A DNA stretch of 64,000 nt from Serratia oryzae (lineage in GTDB: Bacteria; Pseudomonadota; Gammaproteobacteria; Enterobacterales; Enterobacteriaceae), in contig NZ_MOXD01000003.1 in assembly GCF_001976145.1 (NCBI RefSeq), forward strand, positions 465,950-529,949, given 5' to 3'. The translations under genes were made by a program, and so were the position numbers. This document shows, one piece after another, positions 46,567-56,806 of the stretch (its first letter is position 1; the number at the start of each line of letters is the position of its first letter). The notes under the pieces are model-generated. The model ran no database searches. It saw only the letters and a list, made by a program, of their open reading frames with translations, and had not been told where the DNA came from.

Positions 46567-46992
46567 CTATTCACGGAATCGGCAGAACGCAATCTCTGCC
46601 GGAGGGCCTGCTATCGGGGGCGTTTGCCAATCAGCATGGGAGAATTGCACCTGCTGGGCGGGTGCTGCCACCAACAGTTCACCGCTGGCAGGCAAGATCG
46701 CTGCCAAGGCTAAACTACTGTGATCCTGCTGCATCGGATCGGGAATGCAGTGCTTTTCACACAGCGGCCCGGCAGCCTGCATGCTGTCCATCGCCGGTTC
46801 GGCCACCTGCATGTGCATCATATGCTGCTCTGCGGGGGCTTGCGCGGTGAATTGCAGATGGCAGCCATGGTTGGCGATCGCCAATTGGCTGTTTAGCAGC
46901 AGCCAGCAGACGGCCAATAGCCATACGCCTGCGCGCTTCTTCGCGAAGCGCAGCCGATGCATGGATAAAGAGATGGACGCCAAAGCCGACAT
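46567..46992 (-). CDS. Small secreted or membrane Met/His-rich protein, probably copper-related
   Basis: The 141-residue protein has a hydrophobic segment at about residues 20-38 that may be a signal or anchor, then a periplasmic part with Met, His and Cys clusters: NHGCHLQF, HMMHMQV and LCEKHCIPDP. These residues suit Cu(I) binding. It lies 71 bases before cusF in the same direction, so it is probably the first gene of the efflux operon. The start has GGA at nine bases; earlier in-frame codons are less likely. It resembles DUF2946-type proteins, but I do not assign a name. Confidence 0.65.
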   Translation of the reverse strand: MSALASISLSMHRLRFAKKRAGVWLLAVCWLLLNSQLAIANHGCHLQFTAQAPAEQHMMHMQVAEPAMDSMQAAGPLCEKHCIPDPMQQDHSSLALAAILPASGELLVAAPAQQVQFSHADWQTPPIAGPPAEIAFCRFRE

Positions 46993-47142
46993 GCTGTGAT
47001 TCCAAATGGATAAGCTTCGCCGAGTATATCGGCAGAAAATCACCTCAGGAATAAAATTTACACCCGCTGACAAAGCCGACTAACAACATTCCTGCAAACT
47101 GAAAATACTTTGATTTCAGTCAACTGGCAGCATGATAGAGAT

Positions 47143-47174
47143 AAAAAAATCGGGCACGTTTTTAGCGTGCCCGA
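47143..47174 (-). terminator. Rho-independent terminator after fabB
   Basis: CGGGCACG and CGTGCCCG form an 8-bp GC-rich stem with a seven-base loop. Read leftward it is followed by ATTTTTTT. It lies 27 bases beyond the fabB stop. Confidence 0.92.
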
Positions 47175-47200
47175 CCGTTGAAACTTCTTGGCAGAAAAAC

Positions 47201-48415
47201 TTATTTCTGCAGTTTACGCATCACCAGCGTCGCGTTAGTGCCACCAAAGCCGAAGCTGTTGGACATCACGGTGGTCAATTCGCGTTTGGTCGGCTCGGTC
47301 ACGATATTCATGCCCGCCGCCTTCTCATCGAGGTTTTCGATGTTGATGCTTGGCGCAATAAAACCGTGCTCAACCATCAGCAGGCTGTAGATCGCTTCCT
47401 GCACACCCGCCGCCCCCAGTGAGTGGCCAGTCATGGCTTTGGTAGAGGAGATCGCCGGGGTGTTGTCGCCAAACACTTCGCGGATAGCCCACAGTTCCTT
47501 CACATCGCCAACCGGCGTAGAAGTACCGTGCACGTTCATGTAATCGATAGGGGTATCAACACCCTGCAGCGCCATTTTCATGCAGCGCACTGCGCCTTCG
47601 CCTGATGGTGCCACCATGTCGGCACCGTCGGACGTTGCGCCGTAACCGATGATTTCCGCATAGATATGGGCACCGCGCGCCAGCGCATGCTCCAGTTCTT
47701 CAACGACTACCATACCGCCGCCGCCGGCGATAACGAAGCCGTCACGCGCTGCGTCGTAAGTACGGGAAGCTTTTTCTGGCGTGTCGTTGTAGCTGGTAGA
47801 CAGCGCGCCCATGGCGTCGAACTCACAGGCCATTTCCCAGCACAGTTCTTCACCGCCACCGGCAAATACTACGTCCTGCTTGCCCAGTTGGATCAGTTCA
47901 ACCGCGTGGCCGATACAGTGTGCGGAAGTGGCGCAGGCGGAGCTGATGGAATAGTTCACACCGCGGATTTTGAATGGCGTGGCCAAGCAGGCAGAAACGC
48001 CGGAAGCCATTGCCTTGGTCACCATATAAGGGCCAACGCCGCGCAGGCCTTTGGCACGCATACCGTCGGAGCCCGCGACCTGGTTACGCGGAGAACCACC
48101 GCCGGAACCGACCACCAGGCCGGTGCGATCGTTGGAAACCTGATCAGCGGCCAGACCGGAGTCTTTGATCGCCTGCTCCATGGAAAGGAAGGCATAAACA
48201 GACGCATCGCTCATAAAGCGCATCACTTTGCGGTCGATCAGACCGGTGGTGTCCAGCTTAACATCGCCCCATACGTGACTACGCATGCCGGAATCTTTCA
48301 GCTCCTGAGAGAAGGTGATCCCTGAGCGTCCTTCCTGCAGGCTTGCCAGGACCTCCTGCTGGTTGTTACCAATGCTGGAGACGATTCCCAGGCCAGTAAT
48401 CACTGCACGTTTCAT
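47201..48415 (-). CDS. fabB: Beta-ketoacyl-ACP synthase I, FabB
   Basis: FabB condenses malonyl-ACP with acyl-ACP and is needed to elongate the unsaturated intermediate made by FabA. The 404-residue protein has the nucleophile Cys in [18 protein letters not shown] near residue 163 and the two active-site histidines in [13 protein letters not shown] and [20 protein letters not shown] precedes the ATG. The upstream region carries FabR and FadR operators. It ends at a strong terminator. Confidence 0.98.
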   Translation of the reverse strand: MKRAVITGLGIVSSIGNNQQEVLASLQEGRSGITFSQELKDSGMRSHVWGDVKLDTTGLIDRKVMRFMSDASVYAFLSMEQAIKDSGLAADQVSNDRTGLVVGSGGGSPRNQVAGSDGMRAKGLRGVGPYMVTKAMASGVSACLATPFKIRGVNYSISSACATSAHCIGHAVELIQLGKQDVVFAGGGEELCWEMACEFDAMGALSTSYNDTPEKASRTYDAARDGFVIAGGGGMVVVEELEHALARGAHIYAEIIGYGATSDGADMVAPSGEGAVRCMKMALQGVDTPIDYMNVHGTSTPVGDVKELWAIREVFGDNTPAISSTKAMTGHSLGAAGVQEAIYSLLMVEHGFIAPSINIENLDEKAAGMNIVTEPTKRELTTVMSNSFGFGGTNATLVMRKLQK

Positions 48416-48463
48416 TCAATACCTCTTCCACAATTTTACATTCGGGATTTTGCATCGCACTTT

Positions 48464-48481
48464 AGCGTACAGATGTACGCC
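48464..48481. promoter_or_regulatory. FabR operator upstream of fabB
   Basis: AGCGTACAGATGTACGCC matches the known FabR palindrome AGCGTACA-N2-TGTACGCT with one mismatch. It lies about 50 bases before fabB. FabR represses fabB according to the balance of unsaturated to saturated acyl thioesters. Confidence 0.85.
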
Positions 48482-48482
48482 G

Positions 48483-48500
48483 AACAAGTCCGATCAGAAT
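48483..48500 (-). promoter_or_regulatory. FadR activator site upstream of fabB
   Basis: On the minus strand this reads ATTCTGATCGGACTTGTT, which agrees with the FadR sites known before fabA and fabB in E. coli. FadR bound here activates unsaturated fatty-acid synthesis when long-chain acyl-CoA is low. It abuts the FabR site. Confidence 0.85.
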
Positions 48501-48585
48501 GATTCCGTATTATATCTATCCGGTTTGCACCGCAAGAGCCGCGCCGTTAAAATCGTGCTACCTCTTGAATTACGAGCCATACACC

Positions 48586-50607
48586 GTGAGCCATGCCCCC
48601 ATCCAAACCGCAGCGTTAAGCTGGAATGAACAGGGTACACCTGTTTCGAAACAGTTTGATGACGTCTATTTTTCTAATCAGGATGGGCTGGAGGAAACCC
48701 GTTATGTATTTCTGAACGGTAACCGGCTGCCGCAGCGTTTTAATCAGCATCCGCGCCCACTGTTTATTGTGGCGGAAACCGGCTTTGGCACCGGGCTGAA
48801 TTTTCTCACCCTGTGGCAGGCTTTCGCCCGTTTTCGCACACAGTCCCCCGATGCGGCGTTACAGCGCCTGCACTTTATCAGCTTCGAAAAATTCCCGTTA
48901 CAGTTAGCGGATCTGACGGCGGCGCACGCGCAGTGGCCGGAGTTGGCAGACTATGCCAGCGAACTGCGCGCCCAGTGGCCGCTGCCCTTACCGGGCTGCC
49001 ACCGCCTGCTGCTGGCCGCAGGGCGCGTCACGCTCGACCTGTGGTTCGGTGACGTCAACGCGTTGTTGCCGCACTTCGATGCTAGCATCAACAACCAGGT
49101 CGACGCCTGGTTCCTTGATGGCTTTGCGCCGTCGAAAAACCCTGATATGTGGAGCGAGTCGCTGTTTGCTGCGATGGCACGCTTTGCCCGCCCGGAAGGC
49201 AGTTTTGCCACCTTCACCGCCGCAGGATTTGTGCGCCGTGGCCTGCAGCAGGCCGGTTTTAGCGTTGCCAAATGCAAGGGCTTTGGCCAGAAACGCGAAA
49301 TGCTGAGCGGAACATTGCCTGCCGATACGCCGCTCGCCGCTAATCCACAGCCGTGGTTTCTGCGCCCGGCGGCCCAACATACCGATGACGTGGCCATTAT
49401 CGGCGGCGGCATTGCCAGCGCGCTCACTGCGCTGGCCCTATTGCGGCGCGGGGCCAAGGTCACGCTGTATTGCGCCGATGCACAACCGGCAGAAGGGGCC
49501 TCCGGCAACCGCCAAGGGGCGCTTTATCCTCTGCTGAATGGCCGGGGTGATGCGCTGGAAAATTTCTTCAGCGCCGCCTTCCCTTTTGCCCGTCGCCAGT
49601 ACGATGCCCTGCTGCAACAAGGGGTTGAGTTCGATCATCAGTGGTGTGGCGTCAGCCAACTGGCTTATGACGAAAAAAGCACCGCTAAGATTGCCAAGAT
49701 CCTGGCCGTCAGTTGGCCAGCGGCGCTGGCGCAAGCGGCCGATCGCACCACCCTCAGTGAGTTATGCGCTATCGACACCGGTTTTGACGGCATCTGTTAC
49801 CCGATGGGCGGTTGGTTGTGCCCTGCCGAACTGACTCGCGCCGCGTTAACCCTTGCTCAGCAGCAAGGGTTGATGTGCCATTATCAACATCGGCTCACTG
49901 GCCTGCAGCGTATGGGTGAAGGCTGGCAACTGCAATTTGCCACCGGGCACATCAGCGAACACGCCACGGTGATCTTGGCCAACGGCCATCAGCTAGCGGC
50001 TCTGGCCCAAAGCAGCGCGCTGCCGGTGACGGCGGTGCGCGGCCAGGTGTCACATATTCCTACCACGCCAACGCTGAGCAAGTTGCAACAGGTGCTGTGC
50101 TACGACGGCTATCTGACCCCGGTCAACCCAACCAACCAGCAGCACTGCATTGGTGCCAGCTATCAGCGCGGGGAGATTGATACGGAATATCGTGAAGCCG
50201 AACAGCAGGCAAACCGCGCACGTCTGCTGCGCTGCCTGCCAGAACAAGCCTGGCCACAGCAGGTGGACGTCAGTGGCCAGCAGGCGCGCTGTGGCGTGCG
50301 CAGCGCCGCTCGTGACCATATGCCAATGGTGGGAGCGCTGCCGGATTATGCAGCCACGCTGACGCAATACGCGGATTTACAACAACAACGCCTGCGCGGG
50401 GCGGCCATTGCCGACGCGCCTGTCTATCCGGGGCTGTTTGTGCTTGGCGCACTGGGCTCACGCGGCCTGTGTTCAGCGCCGCTGGCGGCAGAAATCCTGG
50501 CAGCGCAACTGTTTGGCGAACCCTTACCGGGCGATGCCGAGATGCTGGCAGCGTTGAATCCGAATCGTCTGTGGGTGAGAAAACTGCTGAAGGGGCGTGC
50601 GGTTTAA
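48586..50607 (+). CDS. mnmC: Bifunctional tRNA wobble-uridine methyltransferase/oxidoreductase MnmC
   Basis: MnmC finishes 5-methylaminomethyl-2-thiouridine at the tRNA wobble position: the C-terminal FAD domain removes a carboxymethyl group and the N-terminal domain methylates. The SAM-binding segment [16 protein letters not shown] lies near residue 62, and the FAD-binding [19 protein letters not shown] near residue 268. The start is GTG ([20 protein letters not shown] follows), giving 673 residues as in E. coli (about 668); the frame upstream to 48499 is not conserved. It diverges from fabB. Confidence 0.95.
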   Translation: MSHAPIQTAALSWNEQGTPVSKQFDDVYFSNQDGLEETRYVFLNGNRLPQRFNQHPRPLFIVAETGFGTGLNFLTLWQAFARFRTQSPDAALQRLHFISFEKFPLQLADLTAAHAQWPELADYASELRAQWPLPLPGCHRLLLAAGRVTLDLWFGDVNALLPHFDASINNQVDAWFLDGFAPSKNPDMWSESLFAAMARFARPEGSFATFTAAGFVRRGLQQAGFSVAKCKGFGQKREMLSGTLPADTPLAANPQPWFLRPAAQHTDDVAIIGGGIASALTALALLRRGAKVTLYCADAQPAEGASGNRQGALYPLLNGRGDALENFFSAAFPFARRQYDALLQQGVEFDHQWCGVSQLAYDEKSTAKIAKILAVSWPAALAQAADRTTLSELCAIDTGFDGICYPMGGWLCPAELTRAALTLAQQQGLMCHYQHRLTGLQRMGEGWQLQFATGHISEHATVILANGHQLAALAQSSALPVTAVRGQVSHIPTTPTLSKLQQVLCYDGYLTPVNPTNQQHCIGASYQRGEIDTEYREAEQQANRARLLRCLPEQAWPQQVDVSGQQARCGVRSAARDHMPMVGALPDYAATLTQYADLQQQRLRGAAIADAPVYPGLFVLGALGSRGLCSAPLAAEILAAQLFGEPLPGDAEMLAALNPNRLWVRKLLKGRAV

Positions 50608-50620
50608 CGACAGGGAAAAC

Positions 50621-50645
50621 GGGTTCAGCCTGCCGAGCTGAACCC
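50621..50645. terminator. Hairpin between convergent mnmC and yfcL
   Basis: GGGTTCAGC and GCTGAACCC form a 9-bp stem around seven bases. It lies 13 bases after mnmC and just before the end of yfcL on the other strand. A T-run is lacking. Confidence 0.55.
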
Positions 50646-50651
50646 TGGTAA

Positions 50652-50933
50652 TTATGCCGTGGCGAGTGCCGCCTGATACAGCCTTTCCCACATGCCCAGC
50701 ACCAGTATCTGGTCGGGAGGGGAAAGCTCACCGGCAGCGATGGCTTTATCCAGGCTGCTTTGTACCCAAACGTTAAGCTGCTCGGCGCTCTGCTCGTGGT
50801 GCGCTTCGGCCTCTGCCACCGCCAGCGTGAGGTGACCGCGTAGGTAGCCACCGGCAAACAGTTCATCATCGCTGGCGTGTTCTACCATGTCATCAATCAG
50901 CGCCAGAATGCGCGCTTCGAATTCTTCGATCAT
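50652..50933 (-). CDS. yfcL: Conserved small protein YfcL
   Basis: The protein of 93 residues begins [20 protein letters not shown] and continues [20 protein letters not shown], matching the E. coli YfcL pattern. It is acidic and helical, without signal peptide or membrane span. It is encoded between mnmC and epmC as in E. coli. The ATG at 50933 is preferred over the TTG one codon earlier. Function is unknown. Confidence 0.92.
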   Translation of the reverse strand: MIEEFEARILALIDDMVEHASDDELFAGGYLRGHLTLAVAEAEAHHEQSAEQLNVWVQSSLDKAIAAGELSPPDQILVLGMWERLYQAALATA

Positions 50934-50946
50934 CAAACGTCCTCAT

Positions 50947-51073
50947 TATACCTGTCATACTTCAAGCTGCCGGTACGTTGGCTTTCCTCGCTCACCCCAG
51001 TCACTTACTTGAGTAAGCTCCTGAAGATTCACTGCGTCGCCGCCTTCCCGCAGCTCGAATTATTTAGGGTATA
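50947..51073. repeat. Enterobacterial intergenic repeat of about 127 bp
   Basis: The ends are imperfect inverted copies: TATACCTGTCATACTTCAAG at the left and AATTATTTAGGGTATA at the right, with GCTGC/GCAGC inside. The inside contains CTTACTTGAGTAAG, itself a palindrome. I recall very similar elements scattered between genes of Serratia, Yersinia and relatives; they are probably transcribed hairpins or miniature transposable elements. Confidence 0.7.
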
Positions 51074-51086
51074 CAGTTAAATAGGG

Positions 51087-51635
51087 TCAGTTAAGATCTT
51101 CCGGGTAAGGGAAATGCTCAGCCGCCAGCGGAGGCGTATTGTAGAACGATTGTAGCGCCTGAATAAACCGCGCAGGGCGTGTGGGTATTCCCTGCTCCAG
51201 CAGTTCCAGTACCCGAGTGCGGACTTTGCGTTGGAACGTGATGCGATCTGGTTCGCAATCCCCATTGAGATTGTCGCAACTGACGTTGAACGGGAAGCCT
51301 GCGGCAACGCAGAACATCCACTCCAGCGCTTGCGGCTTGATTTCTACCTGTTCGAATTCGCTCTGCGTCTGGGCATCGCGCCCGTCCGGGCAATACCAGT
51401 AGCCAAAATCCACCCGCTTGCGGCGCTCAGCCCCGGCAATGCACCAGTGAGAAATTTCATGCATACCGCTGGCATAGTAACCGTGGGCAAAGACGATGCG
51501 GTTGTACGGCAGTTCTTCGTCGGCTGGCAGATAGATCGGTTCATCATCGCCTTTGACCAGGCGCGTATTGTAATCATCACTGAAGCACTGGTTAAAAATT
51601 TCAATCAGTTGTGAATATTGATGGGTGTCTGGCAT
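51087..51635 (-). CDS. epmC: Elongation factor P hydroxylase EpmC
   Basis: EpmC hydroxylates the beta-lysylated lysine of EF-P after EpmA and EpmB act. The protein of 182 residues has the metal-binding pattern GMHEISHWCIAGAERRK near residues 72-88 and DFGYWYCPDGRDAQTQ, and NVSCDNLNGDCEPDRI, all close to E. coli YfcM. The start at 51635 gives the E. coli length; the TTG-started frame to 51647 adds four residues. Confidence 0.93.
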   Translation of the reverse strand: MPDTHQYSQLIEIFNQCFSDDYNTRLVKGDDEPIYLPADEELPYNRIVFAHGYYASGMHEISHWCIAGAERRKRVDFGYWYCPDGRDAQTQSEFEQVEIKPQALEWMFCVAAGFPFNVSCDNLNGDCEPDRITFQRKVRTRVLELLEQGIPTRPARFIQALQSFYNTPPLAAEHFPYPEDLN

Positions 51636-51711
51636 AAAAAAACTCAAATAACCACAAAATTAAGGCGGCAATTATACCTGATATCTTGCTGCGCGCCGCC
51701 CTTTTGCCCTG

Positions 51712-52512
51712 TTAAAAATGCAACGCCAGCCACTGCTGGATTTCTGCACCATGATTATCGTACAGCAGCTTGCAGCTCATGAGCAGCGAAACCACCACGA
51801 TCATCGGCCGGATCAGTTTTTGCCCCTTGGTCAACACCATATGAGCTCCCATACGCGCACCAAGCACCTGGCCGACCAGCATCACCAGACCAATGCTCCA
51901 TATCACTTTGCCGCCAATGATAAACAGCACCAGACTGCCCAAATTGGAGGTAAAGTTCAGCACTTTGGCATGGGCGGTCGCTTTAGCCAGGTTAAAACCA
52001 CACAGCGTCACGTAGGCCAACGCATAGAATGAGCCCGCCCCGGGGCCAAAGAAACCGTCGTAGAACCCCACGCAGGCCCCGGCCACCAAACCAAATGGCA
52101 AGGCCCCCAAGCGGCGTTGGCGATCGCTTTCCCCCAAACGAGGAGTCAACAGGAAATAGACCCCGATCCCGATCACCAGCAGCGGTAACATCTGGCGCAG
52201 CAGATCGGCGCGCATATGCTGCACCAGAATCGCACCAATGACCGAACCGATCAGCGTCAGGAAGATCGTCAGCTTTTGCGTATTGAGATCAACCGCCCGG
52301 CGGCGGATAAAATACAGGCTGGCGGAAAAGGAACCGCCTACCGACTGCAGTTTATTGGTTGCCAGCGCCTGCGCTGGCGGGATGCCTACGGCCAACAGGG
52401 CGGGCACGGTCAAGAGCCCACCACCACCGGCAATAGAATCAATAAACCCGGCAAACATCGCTACAAAAAACAGTATCCCGAGTAGTTCGGGACCTAACAA
52501 CAGCCCTTCCAT
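51712..52512 (-). CDS. yfcA: TauE/SafE-family permease YfcA
   Basis: YfcA is an inner-membrane protein of the TauE/SafE family, thought to move sulfonates, sulfite or other anions. The 266 residues contain about eight spans and the family start FVAMFAGFIDSIAGGGGLLT, followed by GIPPAQALATNKLQSVGGS and DGFFGPGAGSFYALAYVTL. It is followed by epmC and preceded by mepA as in E. coli. Substrate unknown. Confidence 0.92.
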   Translation of the reverse strand: MEGLLLGPELLGILFFVAMFAGFIDSIAGGGGLLTVPALLAVGIPPAQALATNKLQSVGGSFSASLYFIRRRAVDLNTQKLTIFLTLIGSVIGAILVQHMRADLLRQMLPLLVIGIGVYFLLTPRLGESDRQRRLGALPFGLVAGACVGFYDGFFGPGAGSFYALAYVTLCGFNLAKATAHAKVLNFTSNLGSLVLFIIGGKVIWSIGLVMLVGQVLGARMGAHMVLTKGQKLIRPMIVVVSLLMSCKLLYDNHGAEIQQWLALHF

Positions 52513-52566
52513 AGATTGCCTGCTTGAAAATAAGGAGAGAACGACAAAACCACATTATTTACAACC

Positions 52567-52597
52567 AGAAAAAGAATAACGCCTCATGGCGAGGCGT
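52567..52597 (-). terminator. Terminator after mepA
   Basis: ACGCCTC and GAGGCGT form a 7-bp stem around five bases. Read leftward it is followed by TATTCTTTTTC. It lies 15 bases beyond the mepA stop. Confidence 0.75.
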
Positions 52598-52611
52598 CAT
52601 GGTTGTTTTAA

Positions 52612-53439
52612 TCAACGGCTGGCGAAATGGTTATCCAGCAATGCCTGGCAGCCCGGCGGCAACGGCGGTGGCTCTGTCTTGACCGGGTTGGCGTTCGGTT
52701 GCTGAGGCTTGAACCAGCTCATCAATTCTGCGCCACAGCCATCGCCGGCAGGTGGCGGAGCCTGATCCTCACATTCCCGGCTGCCCGCCGGGCAACGCAA
52801 GCGGACATGCATGTGCGCACGATGGGCAAACCACGGGCGCACCTTGTGCAACCAGTCGCGATCGGCCCCCGCATCCTGGCACAAACGCAGCTTAATTGCC
52901 GGGTTGACGAAGATGCGCGTCACTTCGCTATCCTTTGCCGCCAGCTTGATCAGCGACTCAATCTGTGGCTGCCACTGGCTATCGACCACGCGTTTGCCGT
53001 CGGCAGACACCAGATCGATCGGCTGCGGTTTGAGCAGTTGCTGCGCCGTCCAGCGCTGGCGCGGCAGTTGCAGCCAGATATCCACATCCAGCCCAGACTG
53101 ATGGCTGGCATGGCCGCTGCTGAAACGCCCACCGGCAGGCATGCCCATATCACCAATCAGCACCGTGCCCAGCGCTTTCTGGTGTGCCTTGTCACTCAGG
53201 CGTTGAATAAACGCCAGCAGATCCGGGTGGCCAAAATAGCGCCGCTGATCGGTGCGCATCACCTGATAGCTCGGGGAATTTAACGGCAGCGGCTGCGCCC
53301 CAATGATGCAGCCATTGGAGAAACCGCCAATCGCCTGCGGGTTACCCGCTACCGGATGATCAATTTTCTGCCACGGCGTGAGCGCCATGGCTGCCCCTGA
53401 AGCCACCAGGGCGACGATGCCTAACATCCATTTATTCAT
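52612..53439 (-). CDS. mepA: Penicillin-insensitive murein DD-endopeptidase MepA
   Basis: MepA cleaves the D-Ala-meso-DAP cross-bridge of peptidoglycan in the periplasm. A signal peptide spans about 1-19. The LAS-type zinc site is intact: [22 protein letters not shown] supplies His and Asp (about residues 110 and 120), and [11 protein letters not shown] the third His (about 211). Conserved cysteines near 44, 187 and 216 onward fit the disulfides known for this enzyme. Length is 275 residues. It lies directly downstream of aroC. Confidence 0.95.
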   Translation of the reverse strand: MNKWMLGIVALVASGAAMALTPWQKIDHPVAGNPQAIGGFSNGCIIGAQPLPLNSPSYQVMRTDQRRYFGHPDLLAFIQRLSDKAHQKALGTVLIGDMGMPAGGRFSSGHASHQSGLDVDIWLQLPRQRWTAQQLLKPQPIDLVSADGKRVVDSQWQPQIESLIKLAAKDSEVTRIFVNPAIKLRLCQDAGADRDWLHKVRPWFAHRAHMHVRLRCPAGSRECEDQAPPPAGDGCGAELMSWFKPQQPNANPVKTEPPPLPPGCQALLDNHFASR

Positions 53440-53444
53440 CGCAA

Positions 53445-54530
53445 TTACCAGCGTGGAACGTTACAAGTCACATCACCGTTTTGCGCCCGCTGGCGCAGCA
53501 GGTGATCCATCAGCACGATTGCCATCATCGCTTCAGCGATCGGTACCGCGCGGATGCCCACACAGGGATCGTGGCGGCCACGGGTGACCATTTCCACCGC
53601 TTCACCCTGGCGGTTGATGGTACGGCCCGGCACCATAATGCTGGAGGTCGGTTTCAGTGCCAGATGCGCAACTACCGGTTGGCCGCTGCTGATCCCGCCA
53701 AGAATGCCACCTGCATGATTGCTCTGGAAGCCTTCTGGGGTGATTTCATCACGGTTTTCGCTGCCGCGCTTGGTCACAACGGCAAAACCGTCACCGATCT
53801 CCACGCCTTTCACCGCGTTGATGCTCATCAGCGCATGCGCCAGATCGGCATCGAGACGATCAAACACAGGTTCGCCGAGGCCCACCGGCACATTTTCCGC
53901 CACCACCGTAACTTTGGCACCGATCGAGTCGCCCTCTTTTTTCAGCGCACGCATCAGTTCGTCCAACGCTTCCAGCTTATCGGGATCCGGGCAGAAGAAC
54001 GGGTTCTGCTCCACCTGCTCCCAATCTTTCAGCTCACAGCTCACGTCGCCAATCTGCGCCAGGTAACCGCGCACCTTGACGCCAAACTTTTGTGCCAGAT
54101 ATTTTTTGGCAATCGCCCCGGCGGCCACGCGCATCGCGGTTTCACGCGCCGAGGAACGGCCACCGCCGCGGTAGTCGCGCACGCCATATTTCTGCTCGTA
54201 GGTGTAATCGGCATGCCCTGGACGGAACACATCCTTAATCGAACCGTAATCCTGCGAACGCTGATCGGTGTTTTCGATGATCAGGCCGATGCTGGTACCG
54301 GTAGTGACCCCCTCAAATACGCCGGAGAGGATCCGCACCTGATCCGGTTCGCGACGCTGTGTGGTATAGCGTGAAGTGCCTGGACGACGACGATCCAGAT
54401 CGTGCTGCAAATCAGCTTCGGTCAACGGAATGCCCGGCGGCACGCCGTCAACAATACATCCCAGCGCCACACCGTGAGATTCACCAAATGTAGTGACGCG
54501 GAAAAACTGCCCAATACTGTTCCCTGCCAT
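53445..54530 (-). CDS. aroC: Chorismate synthase AroC
   Basis: AroC converts EPSP to chorismate with reduced FMN, closing the shikimate pathway. The 361-residue protein starts [20 protein letters not shown] and has family segments [25 protein letters not shown] (as a unit near 105-129), and [19 protein letters not shown]. The ATG at 54530 has AGGAG five bases upstream; the GTG one codon earlier is not needed. It lies between prmB and mepA. Confidence 0.97.
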   Translation of the reverse strand: MAGNSIGQFFRVTTFGESHGVALGCIVDGVPPGIPLTEADLQHDLDRRRPGTSRYTTQRREPDQVRILSGVFEGVTTGTSIGLIIENTDQRSQDYGSIKDVFRPGHADYTYEQKYGVRDYRGGGRSSARETAMRVAAGAIAKKYLAQKFGVKVRGYLAQIGDVSCELKDWEQVEQNPFFCPDPDKLEALDELMRALKKEGDSIGAKVTVVAENVPVGLGEPVFDRLDADLAHALMSINAVKGVEIGDGFAVVTKRGSENRDEITPEGFQSNHAGGILGGISSGQPVVAHLALKPTSSIMVPGRTINRQGEAVEMVTRGRHDPCVGIRAVPIAEAMMAIVLMDHLLRQRAQNGDVTCNVPRW

Positions 54531-54564
54531 CACGGCTCCTTACAATTTGTCTTCGTTGGATTCA

Positions 54565-55497
54565 TCAGCTGCGATAGAGACTGAAGTGGTCTTTGCAGTC
54601 AATCAGTTGCTGTTTGGTGAGCATAAACACGCCGTCACCGCCGTTGTCAAACTCCAGCCAGGTGAACGGGATGTCAGGATATTGCTCCATCAGATGCACC
54701 ATGCTGTTGCCCACTTCACAAATCAGCACGCCGTCATCGCTCAGGTAGTCTGGCGCGCAGGCCAGAATGCGGCGCACCAGCTTCAGGCCGTCGCTGCCCG
54801 CAGCCAGACCCAGCTCAGGCTCAAAGCGGAATTCCTGTGGCAGATCGGACATGTCTTCGGCATCGACATACGGCGGGTTGGTGACGATCAGATCGTATTT
54901 GATCGCCGGAACGTCGCGGAACAGATCGGAACGGATCGGGATCACCTGATGCTCAACGCCGTGCGCCTGAATGTTACGCTCGGTAACGGCCAGCACGTCG
55001 GCAGAGATATCTACCGCGTCCACTTCCGCTTCCGGGAAGGCATAACCGCAGGCAATGGCGATACAGCCACTGCCGGTGCACATATCCAGAATGTAACGCG
55101 GCGGATGCGGGATCAGCGCGTTGAAACGATTGTCGATCAGTTCACCAATCGGTGAGCGCGGCACCAGCACGCGTTCGTCAACATAAAACTCCATGCCGCA
55201 GAACCAGGCTTTGTTGGTGAGATAAGCCACCGGAATACGTTCGTTAACCCGACGGATCACCCGCTCAACGATGCGGTGACGCTCGCTGGACGTGAGGCGA
55301 GCGGTGCGCATCTCCTCAGGGATATCCAACGGCAGGAACAGGCTGGGCAGAACCAATTGCACCGCTTCGTCCCACGGATTATCGGTTCCGTGACCATAGT
55401 AGATATTGGCAGCATTGAACCGGCTTACGGCCCAGCGCAGCATATCCTGAATGGTGTGCAGTTCATTCACTGCTTCTTCGACGAAAATTTTGTCCAA
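54565..55497 (-). CDS. prmB: Ribosomal protein uL3 glutamine methyltransferase PrmB
   Basis: PrmB methylates Gln150 of ribosomal protein uL3 using SAM. The catalytic motif [14 protein letters not shown] lies near residue 205 and the SAM-binding [14 protein letters not shown] near 136. The start is TTG, encoding the first residue of (M)[12 protein letters not shown], with GGAGG six bases upstream, and gives 310 residues, exactly the E. coli length. An open frame continues upstream to 55563 but has no homology. Confidence 0.93.
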   Translation of the reverse strand: MDKIFVEEAVNELHTIQDMLRWAVSRFNAANIYYGHGTDNPWDEAVQLVLPSLFLPLDIPEEMRTARLTSSERHRIVERVIRRVNERIPVAYLTNKAWFCGMEFYVDERVLVPRSPIGELIDNRFNALIPHPPRYILDMCTGSGCIAIACGYAFPEAEVDAVDISADVLAVTERNIQAHGVEHQVIPIRSDLFRDVPAIKYDLIVTNPPYVDAEDMSDLPQEFRFEPELGLAAGSDGLKLVRRILACAPDYLSDDGVLICEVGNSMVHLMEQYPDIPFTWLEFDNGGDGVFMLTKQQLIDCKDHFSLYRS

Positions 55498-55730
55498 TTT
55501 GCCCTCCAGCAGGCGCGGTGATTCATGATTTAGCGCCACAGTTTGCCATGAAGCCCGCGACAAATCAGCAGCAATAGTCGCGTTAAGCCCTTCTCGTTTA
55601 CATTCAGCGCCAGTTTTGCGTCGACAGAACCCTTCGACAAGGTAAACTAGGCGCGCTCCTACAAATAAACTAAGAACGTATCAAAGCTCATGTAGGACGA
55701 TATCCAGAAATAATATCCAGTGAGAAAATA

Positions 55731-56261
55731 ATGAAGAATAAGCACCCACTGAGCAAAGATGAACTGCAGCTCTTCAGGGAGTCGGTGACCGGAGCGAGAA
55801 GGCTGCGGCAGGACACCATCGTCCACCCCAAGCCTAAAATGAAAACCCGGCAAATCTCCCCGCAGCGTTTGCTGCAGGAACAGGTCGATGCCAGTTTTTA
55901 CTTTTCTGACGAATTTCAGCCACTGTTGGATGATGAAGGCCCAACGCGCTATATACGCCCCGGCAATGACCACTATGAATTAAAAAAGCTGCGCCGCGGG
56001 GATTACGTACCGGATCTGTTTCTCGATCTGCACGGCCTGACGCAGTTGCAGGCCAAGCAAGAATTAGGAGCGATGATCGCCGCCTGTAAGCGCGAGCACG
56101 TTCACTGTGCCTGCGTGATGCACGGCCACGGTAAGCACGTTCTCAAGCAGCAGACCCCTTTATGGTTGGCACAACACCCGGACGTGCTGGCGTTTCATCA
56201 GGCACCCAAAGAATGGGGTGGCAATGCGGCGGTGCTGGTGCTGATCGAACTGGAAGAGTAG
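55731..56261 (+). CDS. smrB: Ribosome rescue endonuclease SmrB
   Basis: SmrB cuts mRNA at collided ribosomes. The 176-residue protein has an N-terminal extension and a C-terminal Smr domain with [19 protein letters not shown] near residue 95-113 and [19 protein letters not shown] near 127-145, including the DLHGL and HGxG motifs needed for cleavage. It is divergent from prmB and convergent with sixA, as in E. coli. Confidence 0.94.
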   Translation: MKNKHPLSKDELQLFRESVTGARRLRQDTIVHPKPKMKTRQISPQRLLQEQVDASFYFSDEFQPLLDDEGPTRYIRPGNDHYELKKLRRGDYVPDLFLDLHGLTQLQAKQELGAMIAACKREHVHCACVMHGHGKHVLKQQTPLWLAQHPDVLAFHQAPKEWGGNAAVLVLIELEE

Positions 56262-56277
56262 CCGCGTAGAAATGACA

Positions 56278-56302
56278 AAGGGCGATGATTCACATCGCCC
56301 TT
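56278..56302. terminator. Bidirectional terminator between smrB and sixA
   Basis: AAGGGCGATG and CATCGCCCTT form a 10-bp perfect stem with a five-base loop. It lies 16 bases after smrB and 19 bases beyond the end of sixA on the other strand. Confidence 0.8.
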
Positions 56303-56320
56303 CCAACGGTGCCAACGCGC

Positions 56321-56806
56321 TTAGCAGACCTTCGCCATTACCTGTGACGGGCCGACCTGCCATGCAAAGGTGCCGCTGCTGCCATCAGAGGCCAATTCAA
56401 CATTAGCAATGGCCGAGGTGGCAAACATCGGCGGGCATTCACCTGGGCACAGTTCAGCCACGAGATAACCGACCAATGGCAGGTGGGAAACCACCAGCAC
56501 CGCACCGACCCCTTCTTTCGCCAAGACCTGCAGATAGCAACTCACTAACCCGGCGTCCCCGCCCGGAGTCAGTTCAGGCAGGATTTCTGCACCTTCCGGC
56601 AGTGTTAACGCTTCGCGTACCACTTCCAGCGTCTGTTCAGCACGCAGATAAGGGCTGACCAGCACACGTTCAATATTCACAGACTGGGCATTCAACCAAG
56701 CCGCCATCTGACGCGACTCTTCACGGCCACACTCAGTAAGAGGCCTTACTGAATCACTGGCTGCCTCAAGCACCGCCTCTCCGTGACGCATAATCAAAAC
56801 TTGCAT
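56321..56806 (-). CDS. sixA: Phosphohistidine phosphatase SixA
   Basis: SixA removes phosphate from histidine phosphotransfer proteins and from NPr of the nitrogen PTS. The protein starts MQVLIMRHGEA, with the catalytic RHG of the histidine phosphatase superfamily at residues 7-9 and the second histidine in VVSHLPLVGYLVAELC. Length is 161 residues, equal to E. coli; the frame running up to 56899 is not coding. Confidence 0.94.
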   Translation of the reverse strand: MQVLIMRHGEAVLEAASDSVRPLTECGREESRQMAAWLNAQSVNIERVLVSPYLRAEQTLEVVREALTLPEGAEILPELTPGGDAGLVSCYLQVLAKEGVGAVLVVSHLPLVGYLVAELCPGECPPMFATSAIANVELASDGSSGTFAWQVGPSQVMAKVC

